Source: Ceratobasidium sp. AG-K (lineage: Eukaryota > Basidiomycota > Agaricomycetes > Cantharellales > Ceratobasidiaceae). Taken from it: a stretch of DNA of 64,000 nucleotides. Shown here piece by piece: positions 1-9,848 of this stretch. The position numbers and the translations under genes are program-made. The stretch's first letter is position 1; each line of letters opens with the position of its first letter. The notes under the pieces were generated by a model. It was not told where the DNA came from. It did not search any database and saw only the letters and a list, made by a program, of their open reading frames with translations. The DNA lies in contig JAWNGF010000008.1 in assembly GCA_037039685.1 (NCBI GenBank), positions 682,001-746,000 on the forward strand. The letters run 5' to 3'.

Positions 1-879
1 TTAGATGATACGCTCCCGAGTCAGGTGGATAAGAAGATGTTGGGGACTGTCAAGGAGCATATCAAGCAAGGGTTCCAGTGGGGTGCGAGGGAGGGGCCGT
101 TGTGTGATGAACGTGAGTGCTCTGTACCGGTTTGGTGAGCTAGGCTGATGCTAGGATGGTAGCGATCCGGAACGTCAAGTTTAGGATTTTGGACGCAACG
201 CTGGCGCAAGAACCTATTTTCCGTGGAGGCGGACAGATTGTGCCCACTGCTCGACGAGTGTGTTATTCCTCTTTCCTCATGGTGAGTCGATTCTGCGAGT
301 TTGCTTTCCCAGGCTAACTCTCTTTAGGCCACTCCTCGTTTGATGGAACCCATCTTCTACGTCGAAGTGCAAGCTCCAGCCGATTGTATCTCCGCCGTCT
401 ACACTGTTCTCGCCCGCCGTCGCGGACACGTGACGCAAGATATCCCCAAGGCCGGCTCACCTCTGTACACTGTCAAGGCTCTCATTCCCGCCATCGACGC
501 CAACGGATTCGAGACGGATCTGCGAACTGCGACCCAGGGCCAGGCGTTTTGTCTCCAGATGTTTGACCACTGGTCTATCGTACCCGGTATGTTGGATCAG
601 TTCTAATTAGGACCACCACTGATTTGGCAATAGGTGACCCGACTGATTCTTCCATCATGTTGAGGCCGTTGGAGCCTGCGACCGGCCAAGCGCTCGCGAG
701 GGATTTGGTGCTCAAGACTAGGAGGCGAAAGGGACTGGGTGATCAGATTGCAGTCTCAAAGTACTTGGACGACGAGTTTGTGGTACGTCCTAGGTTTAGC
801 TTGTTGTGTTGACTTTGAACTCACGTTGTTCTTCCAGCTCGCGTTGTCGGCATCTGGTCATGCAGATCTATTGGGTTAG
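1..879 (+). CDS. SNU114: U5 snRNP GTPase Snu114/EFTUD2, C-terminal part (5' end outside window)
   Basis: C-terminal part of the EF-2-like GTPase of the U5 snRNP, which drives spliceosome activation and disassembly in the nucleus. Five exons are read: 1-112, 163-281, 328-586, 634-782 and 838-879, all with GT-AG introns of 46-55 bp and phases that join exactly. The protein starts with [20 protein letters not shown] and contains [47 protein letters not shown] and [11 protein letters not shown], which match EFTUD2/Snu114 (not cytosolic EF-2) over domains IV-V. It ends in [12 protein letters not shown] and a TAG at 877-879. The reading frame is clean, so it looks like a functional gene cut by the window edge. 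Homology is from memory of the family; splice sites and frames are seen directly. Confidence 0.93.
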
Positions 880-1350
880 GCTTAGTAAAATAGAGTGTAC
901 GCTTACTCGAATAATGCTATCGGTCAGAATTGGAAGTTTGAGTGTCATATGATCGCTCTTCTCTTTGAGTTGCTGCGCATGTATGCGTTGTATAGTCGAC
1001 TAGAAGACTACGGAATTCTAGTCGATGACAGAACTCGAGACTTCACTGTTCCCAATGTTTCCAGGTTAAGTAACACAATTGATGTTCATCAAGATTGTAT
1101 ATATGCATGGCCCAGCATGACCCCGGGTAATCGTAAACCAGTTACCGTACAGTAAATAAGTTAAAACAACTAGACCACATGTCCCCTCATACTCTCTTCG
1201 CTGGGTCCCTAGGAATGTCGTAATCAAACCCGCGTCCGCCGGACCAGTACGTCCCAGACCTCGTCTCATCCAGCCGGGGTTTGGAAATCCGCTCACCCAG
1301 TGAGACCTCGCCAAGGTTCCAACCTGACTCATCCTCCTCAACTGTTGTCC
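880..1350. other. Convergent 3' intergenic region
   Basis: This lies between the ends of two convergent genes, SNU114 (+) and the DUF6533 gene (-). It should hold both 3' UTRs and terminators. Short open frames on the minus strand here read into the last exon of the DUF6533 gene in the wrong frame. I see no repeat or RNA gene. Confidence 0.6.
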
Positions 1351-2995
1351 TCAACGGCGGCCTCCATGCATTTTGTGGAGCCTGAGTGAGGGGCGTCCAC
1401 TTTCCAGTTTCGAGTCGCCACTTGGGCGGTACTCTCTCCTCGACTGAGATAAGGTATTCAGTTCGCAAGCGGTGGTATTGGATTTTTTGATCTCGTCTGA
1501 GAATTCCCGTGTAGAAATGATAAGGCGACTGCACATGCATGACATGATTGCTGCTAGCGAGCTGAAACAAGGTCTCAGCATGGAGCGGATGGAAGCTGAA
1601 TAAGTGGACTTACCCGGAACCAATCGCTGCTCCAGCTATCTTAGGATGGAGTGCTCCAACACAGGAGAAGAGCGTGGCTGCGAATACGACACAATAATAG
1701 CTCGACCCACTGTACGACGGCCAATCGAGCACTCGTATGAGCATTGGCCTACGGGAGAGGACAGAAACTCACTCTCGAAGCAGCCTGGTCATAAGTGGCG
1801 TAGACAATCGTCTACGGCTTAATCGCCATGTTTTGTAGACCGTAAGGCCAAAGAGGAGAGTTTCGCAGACCAGGCCGGTGATGTAGGGGAGAAACGCCCG
1901 TTTGTTAGGAGTAAACATGCATGCCGTGATCAACTCTGGTGCTGGATGGTTGCTTCACCTAAGTGTTCTGTTGTACGTTCGAATACAACTACTTACCTGG
2001 CTTTGGAATATGCTGAACTTTCTACAGAACAGCATATGCGAATATTGATATGGTGCATTCGGCAATGCTGATCTCTGTGTACTCACCATCAGGGATACTT
2101 GCATTATTACGAGCGTCGGGACAATTATTATCGCCCAGCTGGTGATGATTCCACTGAACCCAGGAAAGTTGATCAGACATACGCTAAAATGAACCCACAA
2201 CCACTCACGCTAAGAACCACCACCTAAGTTCCTCAGTGTGAATAGGAGGGTACAGATTACTATCCGGTCAATACTCACCCTTTGCCATAAATCAGCCAAA
2301 CACGTACGATCAAGACGCCTATGAGGTGTAGTGAGTCAGAAGGTAAAGTCCATTGGGTAAGCAATTCTCACTCGTGACAATAGCTATGACGAATATTGAC
2401 CCGCAAACATAGAATAGAGACACAGCAATACACCTGGAAAGCATCAGGCATCAACTTGGTTTGATTCCTGCATGCTTTGCGAGTCCTTGCGTCTGAGAGC
2501 GAGGCGCAACAAGTTAGTCACCTTTTCGCTCTCCTCTCTGAGAAATAGCGCCCACCTGCTTGGATAGACCATGGATAAAAAGCGCTGAGACAACATTAGG
2601 ATGCACCTTGCAGATCAAACATCAGAAATAGGGACCTACTTGGTATGTAAACACTATTGGACGTGAGTCAACCAGCCCTTCAGTCTCACTTCCGACCTTT
2701 ACTCACCCCAGCAATATGATAGCCCATATTCGATTGATGTGAAACATAACCCGTCCAAATGTCCATTTGGACCTCCATATGTACTTGACTTTGCTATCTA
2801 GGGTTGATATGATATCATAGACCAAAATAGTCCCTGCGGCGACTACAGACCGGTGGGGTTTCAGTAGTGTGTAGAGAATGGGTTCTGGCACCCACCTCCC
2901 AAGTACTTTGTTACATTAAGCCAACTAAAGATTCCAATTATCTCTTGAGCTAGAGCTTCAGCTTGCTCGGGTGTGAGTTGTGCCGTGTTAGACAT
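1351..2995 (-). CDS. DUF6533-type multi-pass membrane protein
   Basis: An intron-rich gene of a family common in agaricomycetes: integral membrane proteins of unknown function with about seven helices. The start ATG is at 2995-2993 (MSNTAQLTPEQAEALAQEI). Exon 1 is 2995-2896 and exon 2 is 2833-2707, giving GTILVYDIISTLDSKVKYIW, the DUF6533 signature (YD..ST, then the W-R-S-K-W box and INR). Later exons carry VLIVRVWLIYGKG, a FPGFSGIITSWAIIIVPTL helix, PYITGLVCETLLFGLTVYKT, TPLMTRLLRE, YYCVVFAATLFSCVGAL and AAIMSCMCSRLIISTRE, in the order usual for the family. The frame ends at 1351 after HKMHGGRR. Most introns are about 50 bp. The exact splicing of the middle exons (about 2300-2650) is not resolved. 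Family assignment is from motif recall; no substrate or pathway can be inferred. Confidence 0.72.
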
Positions 2996-3908
2996 CGGGT
3001 TTGAAAAGACACCAGACGGGTATAATGAGTGGGGAGTAGGGGGGAAGGAGGGGTTCCAAAATCATAAGCCAGACAGAAAGGTCTACTAGATATTCTTTGG
3101 AATGGAGACGTTGTAATATCCGTACTGTGACGAGCCTTTCGGCTCAGGAGGTTGCCGATGGTCTCCGCGCTTAATTGGAACCCAAACGGGGTACCAATTG
3201 ATCTTCGAAGGGTCAAATCGGTTACATGAGCTTCCAATTGGTGCTCGACCTTGTGGTTGGGTCGCATTGGGCCCTCGAGTGCGAATTTATTTCTTCCGCT
3301 GTTTCCCCAAACTAGACATCAATACCTGAGAAGAACTTATAGGAGTGTTGTGCACGCGGAGGATTGCTTGGTCCACTCGTTGTCAAGCATGTGTCAAGGA
3401 AGCCATGTCAACCGCAAAATCCACCCTCGGGCTTCGAGCTTCCTCCCTCCGAAGCGGTGACTCACCGTGGGTAATTCGGGGTATCGATTACCCTGACAAG
3501 CCCGCTGACGGCATGAATTTAACTACATCATGCAGCCACTACCCAGCGGCGTGTGCGTCAATCACCTTGCTGAACCAAGGCCGCCCGAGACAGCGCCTCG
3601 TCAACCCGAGCGCACGTGAATTCTTTTGTGCGAATTCGTTTGTAGGCAGTATATACACAACAAACGATTCTTCAAGAAACCCGGTGATCGAAGCATGTGT
3701 CAGTCAGCAATACGAAGCAGAGTGAAACAGGGGAACGCGGTTGTCTCTTACCATAACAAAAGTCCAGCATACTATGAACATAGGGATTGAGACTCAAACC
3801 CCTCGGGCGAGCAGCAAAATTGTTAGAGCATATAGTCTTGAACAGAGGCTAACCGAAAACGGTAAGGCATACAACGACCACTCAGACAGGGTACAAGCCA
3901 GTGGTTAT
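2996..3908. other. Intergenic region, DUF6533 promoter side
   Basis: About 0.9 kb between the 5' end of the DUF6533 gene and the 3' end of the glycoside hydrolase remnant, both on the minus strand. It must contain the DUF6533 promoter. Short plus-strand open frames (for example 3345-3725) have no recognisable domain. No repeat, transposon end or RNA gene is evident. Confidence 0.5.
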
Positions 3909-4610
3909 TTAAATATTTAACCAAGGTGTATAATCGAAGGCAGCAGGCTTGGTGAGTGCATCCAGCGGGGCGTTCTTGAGAGTGTCCCACGAAGGGTCCT
4001 GAATTCCGAGTTCAAAATCGTACCCATACTATAAAAAAGCCAATCGCAGAGTTAGTGTGACGCATATATTCAAAGCCCATTTGAATAGAACTTGCATGAA
4101 GATCTGGGTTGGGGAGCACTTACCAATAGAGCCAAGGGACGCCCGCTGCTGTAATTTGAGAAGCCTAAGCCTATAAATGTAGAAACCGCGTAAACTTCTT
4201 GCAGTAACATACTTATCATCGTAGGTTCCTGCAGCCTTGGTTTCAAGCGAGGGGTATGCTATAATTGAAATTCAATTGGTGAACTTAAGACAGAGTGGGT
4301 AATCCGACTCACAGGTCATAGTGGTGCCCTGTATATTTGCGATATTGACGTTGTTTAGTCAGTGTATACCCACATCAGGGTGACCAAGTCATAAATACAT
4401 ATCTTGGTGGCGGCTGTCGACTGGCCATCGAGCCAAACACGTAAGACCTTCATGCCAGCGCTTTGCACATGGCCAAGCAAAACTGCTCGCTGAGAGGAGC
4501 TCAGACCGGCAGCATAGTAGAGATTCGAGCCAAGCGAAAGAGTTGGCAGCGTCAGCGATGCCAGCGATGCCTAAGAAGAGGACAGTGATAGCAGTGCCGA
4601 AGAACTTCAT
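3909..4610 (-). pseudogene. Glycoside hydrolase (GH5/cellulase-like), core deleted and frameshifted
   Basis: A remnant of a secreted carbohydrate-active enzyme. The ATG at 4610-4608 opens a signal peptide (MKFFGTAITVLFLGIAGIAD, then AANSFA). After this the family sequence SNLYYAAGLSSSQ, SAGMKVLRVWLDGQS, GTTMT and PSLETKAAGTYDD follows, but only in another frame: one extra T at about 4528-4534 (ttcgcttggctcg against an expected ttcgctggctcg) breaks the frame. After three short intron-separated pieces the sequence jumps to what looks like the authentic C-terminus, YGYDFELGIQDPSWDTLKNA followed by AAFDYTPWLNI and TAA at 3911-3909. Only about 130 residues are left where about 350 are normal, so the catalytic barrel is missing by internal deletion. 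The family (GH5, mannanase/cellulase-like) is recalled, with moderate certainty; the frameshift could be a sequencing error, the deletion hardly so. Confidence 0.6.
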
Positions 4611-5979
4611 TGTGACTTTCGTGTAGGGATTATGCTGCGATGTCGAATTCGTCTCCTTTTAATTTATAGTCTCCTTTATTGTAGTCCTGATTTGGTTCGA
4701 GCGATGGCCGGCGAATTGCTACCAACCAAATCGTTACCTAGCACATCGTGCGCTCCGCGCGGTCACGGAAGCGTGCTTGTGAAGCGACGCGACGTAGGAT
4801 AGGGCTTCGAATACACATGTGTAGTAACCACCGAAGTTAGCATCACGCTGACTCTGGAACTCGGACGGTCTGCACCGAGTTATGATGAGATTTCAACTGA
4901 AAATGCAGCATATAAATGCCAACGGAAACTGACTGGTTAGTCTTGTTAATGAGAGTCGATAGTGCATTGTACTAGTATCGGAGATTTATCGTGAAGGTGC
5001 GTGCCAGCGGACAGAGCCACTCGTGAGCGTGGTATGACCTGGTTCTCGCCTTCTCGATTTCCGGGAGCCGTGGAAGATGACCGCGAGTGTATTCATGGTT
5101 ATGGGTTGTGATCCGATTGGCCAGTGTTGAGATCAGGTGCCGATGAAGGTACCCCTCACTCTCAGTCCATACGAGTCGTTGATTAATGAGTGGAAACCTG
5201 TCGATAACCGAGATTCAATTGACATGTAGCGCTTCTGTTCCAAAGATGCAATACGCGGACGATCCAGATTTGGATATGTTGCGTATGTTATAATGACTTC
5301 GAAGAGATACCATGCAAAGCAATCGGCCAGACACAAAGCTGAACATTCCGATGCCATGTCAGTTGGCCTTGCTATCCAGTAACTGGATACTTCGACTATC
5401 TGGCCGACGATTCTCGCGGTCAAGATGATGGCCGAACCGTTGAGTATCTAGCTGTGTATATCTCCAGCGCAAGTTTCGTCAAGATTTGCCGAGGTGGTTG
5501 GTAAGAATGTGACAAGCGGAAAGCTCAAAAATAGGCCGAAGGTCTTCCTCATCGTTCACCAATTAGCCGAGGACCCCCGGGTTTCTTCAGCTCCGAAAGA
5601 TCCAGTCGCACATCAGGATGTGCAGTACAAGAGCCTCTTTTGTGAGAAAGCTTAGGTAGGATCCATACAAAGCATGTAGTGCATTGGCCATACAGGAGCT
5701 GATTTTTGCTTAGAAACAGCACTAGGTAACTAGTTCGCAATAAGGTGCCGCTGGATTGCTAGTGGAGTTGAAGAGAGCGCAACTTTTGAAAAATAAACTG
5801 GTTACAAAGAGTAACGAAATTATTGCTCCCAGTTGCTGATATATGTGGTTTAGGCATGTTGAGGTATCAAGAGTCCCAGGATTTGATCGCCTCATTAATG
5901 TCCCTCATGTTTCCTGTATTCTTGAACCTCTCATATGCAGTTGCACTGGAGTCGACTAATTCTTTGACATGCCTCGATC
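4611..5979. other. Gene-poor stretch with one unrecognised open frame
   Basis: The first ~100 bp should be the promoter of the deleted glycoside hydrolase. A minus-strand open frame at 5133-5423 (96 codons) has a hydrophobic segment around CLADCFAWYLFEVIITYA and could be an exon of a membrane protein, but I found no splice partners or family. Nothing else is supported up to the foldback element. Confidence 0.4.
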
Positions 5980-5981
5980 TA

Positions 5982-6648
5982 CAGTTGGCCACAAATGCGG
6001 TCAAATAAACCATGATGCTGGAGTGATTGGGTTGTATAGGCTCAAGTGAGAGTGTTGAAAATTGAAATAATTAATTGGAAGGTAGTGTGTCATACAGGCT
6101 ATCAAATGAATGTATAAGCAAACGATACGGTTGGAAGCTGAGTGAGTTACAGCACGACTAAAACAGTTGTTGATTTGATCAGTAATGTGGCAGGAAACCA
6201 CAACACAATTGTATGCACTAGTGCTTGGTCAATTGATTGATTCAGCTCTAGCTGCTTTCTGAGATATGATGGCCTGTTGGGGAGCTACAACCTGGCTGAC
6301 AATAAACAGGTATAGTGCTTTAGATGAGAGACAGTGGGAGTTACTTTAGGTCAAAGGGCACATGATACCTGTAGGCTCAAAGGGAGTGACTGCCTGTGTT
6401 TGTGGGATCCCTGAATGTGTGTGTTGCATAAAGGCGACATAGTTGTAATTAATAAATCTAACCAGCATACAAAAGCTTCCTTGTTCATTTTGTGATTGTC
6501 AAAAGGATCAGATGCTGGGGTGGGTCAAAACCTGTATTTTGGCTGTCAGAAATTCCTGGACAAGCTTAGTTGCCTGATATTCTCAAGGTGGGAGCCTCTC
6601 AGATAGTGTGACCTTATGGTATAACAGAGCCTAGAAAAATTGCTTTGG
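5982..6648 (+). repeat. Left arm of foldback element
   Basis: Inverted copy of 6729-7395. It begins CAGTTGGCCACAAATGCGG after TA at 5980-5981 and ends near gctttgg, beside the 80-bp spacer. Confidence 0.85.
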
Positions 6649-6728
6649 TTAAAACTGTGAACAGGTTGAATGTATGCATCCTTGTGGGCTCATATCAACC
6701 TAACATTGAACTCATTTATTGTGCCCAC

Positions 6729-7395
6729 CCAAAGCAATTTTGCTAAGCTCTGTTATACCATAAGGTCACACTATCTGAGAGGCTCCCACCTTGAGAATAT
6801 CAGGCAACTAAGCTTGTCCAGGAATTTCTGACAGCCAAAATACAGGTTTTGACCCACCCCAGCATCTGATCCTTTTGACAATCACAAAATGAACAAGGAA
6901 GCTTTTGTATGCTGGTTAGATTTATTAATTACAACTATTTCGCCTTTATGCAACACACACATTCAGGGATCCCACAAACACAGGCAGTCACTCCCTTTGA
7001 GCCTACAGGTATCATGTGCTCTTTGACCTAAAGTAACTCCCACTGTCTCTCATCTAAAGCACTATACCTGTTTATTGTCAGCCAGGTTGTAGCTCCCCAA
7101 CAGGCCATCATATCTCAGAAAGCAGCTAGAGCTGAATCAATCAATTGACCAAGCACTCGTGCATACAATTGTGTTGTGGTTTCCTGCCACATTACTGATC
7201 AAATCAACAACTGTTTTAGTCGTGCTGTAACTCACTCAGCTTCCAACCGTATCGTTTGCTTATACATTCATTTGATAGCCTGTATGACACACTACCTTCC
7301 AATTAATTATTTCAATTTTCAACACTCTCACTTGAGCCTATACAACCCAATCACTCCAGCATCATGGTTTATTTGACTGCATTTGTGGCCAACTG
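6729..7395 (-). repeat. Right arm of foldback element
   Basis: Inverted copy of 5982-6648 with the same length and few mismatches, ending GCATTTGTGGCCAACTG before TA at 7396-7397. Confidence 0.85.
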
Positions 7396-7397
7396 TA

Positions 7398-7785
7398 GTA
7401 GCTGTTCACCTGTGTCAGCTGAACTCAAGCCTAACCTCACTGCCATTGGTTTTCTGTGGCTGAGACTCATGAACCTTGCCTTAGGTGCATTTTCCACCAT
7501 GAACTGCAGAGCCAATAGAGTACCAAGTGCCAGGTCACCCTCTCCATGTAATCCCTCCAGGGGGGACCTCATTGAGCATATGGTTGAGTAGTTCATTGGG
7601 GGCTTGCTTGCTTCCCCTCTTCTCTTTCTCATACTTTGAGTCACCGCTATCTAAGCTCCTGGATGCTTTTGTGGTGCAAACCTTGGTCATGATTCACATA
7701 TCACACTAGGTTGGGAACAGCCTACTTTTGCTGGGTATCATTTCATTTGTGCCAGGCACTTCCCGAACAGACTCTTCAGGGATTC
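7398..7785. other. Spacer between foldback element and outer inverted-repeat element
   Basis: Unrecognised sequence. A minus-strand open frame of 91 codons (7369-7644) enters the foldback arm at its end and is not conserved outside it, so I do not treat it as a gene. Confidence 0.4.
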
Positions 7786-8233
7786 TCATCTGTAAAACAG
7801 TCTGGGGATAGCTAGTGCTATATAGCACTATATACACCCTAGCAAATATACCACATTGCCTATATCTAGCAGCATATAGCAGTGTCCAGTGCTATATAGC
7901 GCTATATATCTCTATGTAGCTGAGGCCCAATTTGGTGATTAGAACAGAAAAGGTAGGCATGTGACTGTGCACTTACTATATATGGTAAGTAATTAGTCCA
8001 AATTTGGATAAATGAATTACCATATATGGTATTTTTCCGATTCTAAGACGATTTGAAAACTTCCTTTTTTGGTAATATTTGAAATTCCGAACATGGGAGC
8101 AATATATCCACTTTAGGAACTCAGCTGACCTGAAACTCTAAGTCCCACCCTGCCCCTTGAAGTTGCTTTTTCCCCCTATTCCACATGTCTGAGTACACCC
8201 CCAACACCTCACCTGGGGGTATTTTGTAGCATA
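7786..8233. mobile_element. Left portion of an outer inverted-repeat (MITE-like) element
   Basis: Starts tcatctgtaaaacagtctgg, followed by GCTATATAGC palindromes and an AT-rich stretch. The same sequence recurs in inverted orientation at 39567-39697, lacking ~75 bp present here (about 7835-7905). Removing the Tc1-like element and B1 brings the two ends within about 690 bp, so this is best read as one short element split by two insertions. No clear target-site duplication is seen, so its class is open. Confidence 0.5.
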
Positions 8234-8447
8234 CACTGAGCCAAAAAAGAAATGCACACATGACCAGTTTTGGCATGCAATCTCAGTGATGCTTGCTCAG
8301 TCAGCCAAATCGCTTAGAGTTGCTAATAGAAAGTGTGCGAATGTACTTGTAGATTGTATATACACAATATAAGCTTACTATGTGACAAAATGAGTGGTAT
8401 AAAACAATATTAGTGGATCAGCGGCTGTGCATTTCTTTTTTGGGTTT
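8234..8447 (+). repeat. Left 214-bp terminal inverted repeat of the Tc1-like element
   Basis: Inverted match to 16844-17057 with scattered mismatches. The outer motif CCAAAAAAGAAATGCACA reappears inverted at the inner boundary (TGTGCATTTCTTTTTTGG), so each repeat is itself bounded by inverted motifs. Confidence 0.85.
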
Positions 8448-8519
8448 GTTTGATTTTCTGCCCGACTGGAAAGAAATCTTCACAACGCATTAAATTACAT
8501 ATAGACAGACATACAAATG

Positions 8520-9364
8520 CTAGTAGTGAGTGTTTCCACCCTTCTCTTGTATCAGTTCATCCACTCTGTTAACCATAGAGGCATACAGGTTGGCAATTGT
8601 TGCCACCTCAATTCCCTCCCACTCTTCCTTCAAAGCCATCCATAGCTGGGCACTGTTGTGGGGTAGGATTGGTTGACGATGGACCCAACGCTCTAGCATG
8701 GCCCAAACATGCTCAATTATGTTCATATCCAGGCTATATGAGGGCCAAGGAAGTACCAGGATGGAATTTGAAGCCATCCACATCATGGCCACCTTGGAAG
8801 TATGCTTTGGGTCATTGTCATGCTGATAGATTTGTTCTGATTGGGGAGTGGAAAGTGTAGGGAGGTAGTCAGGGAGTGCATCATCAATAATTTGAACATA
8901 TTTCTCCTTTGTAAGCACACCTGTGATACATGTGAGTGGTCCAACACCATCTGTGGAAATAACCCCCCACACAGCTACACTCCCTCCCCCATGTTTGACT
9001 GTCTTCTTTGTGTACCTAGAATCAAGAGCCTGTCCATCAAATCTCCAGACATGTTGGTGGCCTTTTGAGTTGAAAATCTTGAAGATAGACTCGTCTGAAA
9101 ATAAGGCATGCCGCCATTGATTTTCTGACCATGTGCAATGCACTCAAGCCCATGCTAAGCACAAATTTTTGGCTTTGTTGCTGAGGTGAGGAACAGGGCA
9201 GGGAATACAAGTGTGAAGACCAGTGTCATGTAGGTGATTTCAGAGAGTTTGAGGGGTAATTTCTGGAAACATCTCCTGCTGGACTTCAGCCACAGATCTT
9301 GACAGGTCTTGTGTGAGTGCCAGCTTGGCTGTGGTGACCCCTCAATCTCCAATTTTGCATGGAC
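8520..9364 (-). pseudogene. Tc1 transposase, catalytic fragment (DD34E)
   Basis: Continues the fragment at 16577-16751 with GRPCKIGD. It holds the DDE catalytic domain of Tc1-like transposases: first Asp in FSDESIF, second Asp in HDNDPKHTS, Glu in LDMNIIEHVW, 34 residues after the second Asp. The remainder, ending EKGGNTHY at 8520, has the usual length. Two in-frame TGA codons (9342-9344 in GD*GV and 9144-9146 in AWA*VH) sit where Tc1 relatives usually have Arg, so CGA to TGA changes are likely. The gene is dead by nonsense and by insertion. Confidence 0.85.
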
Positions 9365-9369
9365 GTCCC

Positions 9370-9826
9370 TGTCGTGAGCCAGCTCCCTCCATTGGACTCG
9401 CCTGTTGTCTCGCCCACCTGTATCTCTCTTTGTGTTGCGTTTCCGTTTCCGTTTGCTGTGTTGCCACCTTCTTGTGGTTCCTTCTGTTACACTATGTAAC
9501 GCAGCTGTGCTTTTGTACAAGTCATATCTGTTCATACAGCATGACTCACATGGACACTCCTGATTGGTTGACTTGCTTGACTCGTGTGGCTGCATGTGTA
9601 TGACTCGGCCACTTCTCAAATATATATAGAGGACCAACAAGCCTGGTAACCCCAGCTTGTTTTGTCTTGTCAAAACATCCCTTTCGAGTGACAATTAGAA
9701 CCACCCCTACCCTTTAGAGCCTACAGACACTTAAGTGTGTTGTGGTTCAAGAGGTCACTTAGGTCTTAGTGCCGTCCACTCTCCCTCACGGCTTGTCTCA
9801 TAGCCACTAAGAAGTAGCTTACAACA
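9370..9826 (+). repeat. 5' LTR of A1
   Basis: 457 bp, TGTCGTGAGC to TTACAACA. Contains a TATA box at about 9620-9628 and the self-primer motif AGCTTGTTTTGT at 9654-9665. Confidence 0.93.
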
Positions 9827-9828
9827 TT

Positions 9829-9840
9829 ACAAAACAAGCT
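9829..9840 (+). promoter_or_regulatory. Self-primer binding site of A1
   Basis: ACAAAACAAGCT, two bases after the LTR, is the exact reverse complement of AGCTTGTTTTGT (9654-9665), which lies 34 bp after the TATA box where transcription should start. No tRNA complement is apparent. This is the arrangement of Tf1-type self-priming. Confidence 0.75.
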
Positions 9841-9848
9841 TAACAATC

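Larger units (their letters stand above)
5982..7395. mobile_element. Foldback mariner-like element with ~670-bp inverted arms
   Basis: A 1.4-kb unit made almost wholly of two inverted arms, 5982-6648 and 6729-7395, separated by an 80-bp spacer. The outer ends read CAGTTGGCCACAAATGC and its complement, and each is followed outward by a TA dinucleotide (5980-5981 and 7396-7397), as expected for Tc1/mariner target duplication. Arm lengths are equal and only a handful of mismatches are visible, so the arms are more than 98 percent alike by eye. Flanking sequence outside the TA pairs is unrelated on the two sides. No transposase is encoded; a 66-codon open frame occurs once in each arm by symmetry. 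It is a non-autonomous foldback element, or two copies inserted head to head. Confidence 0.7.

Noticed and set aside
1187..1570. 127-codon minus-strand open frame at the end of the DUF6533 gene
   Set aside because: The overlapping frame ending at 1351 continues the membrane-protein motif AAIMSCMCSRLIISTRE; the longer frame does not match the family.
3780..3840. A tRNA-like B-box (gggattgagactcaaacccc, complement resembling GGTTYGANTCC) near gagcagcaaaattgttagagc
   Set aside because: The box-like pieces would lie on opposite strands and no cloverleaf can be drawn, so no tRNA gene is called.
6001..7376. Identical 66-codon open frames at 6001-6201 (-) and 7176-7376 (+)
   Set aside because: They are the same sequence read in the two arms of the foldback element, with no domain or splice support.
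9155..9694. Minus-strand open frame of 179 codons
   Set aside because: It runs from the A1 LTR into the Tc1 transposase in the wrong frame and is created by the insertion junction.
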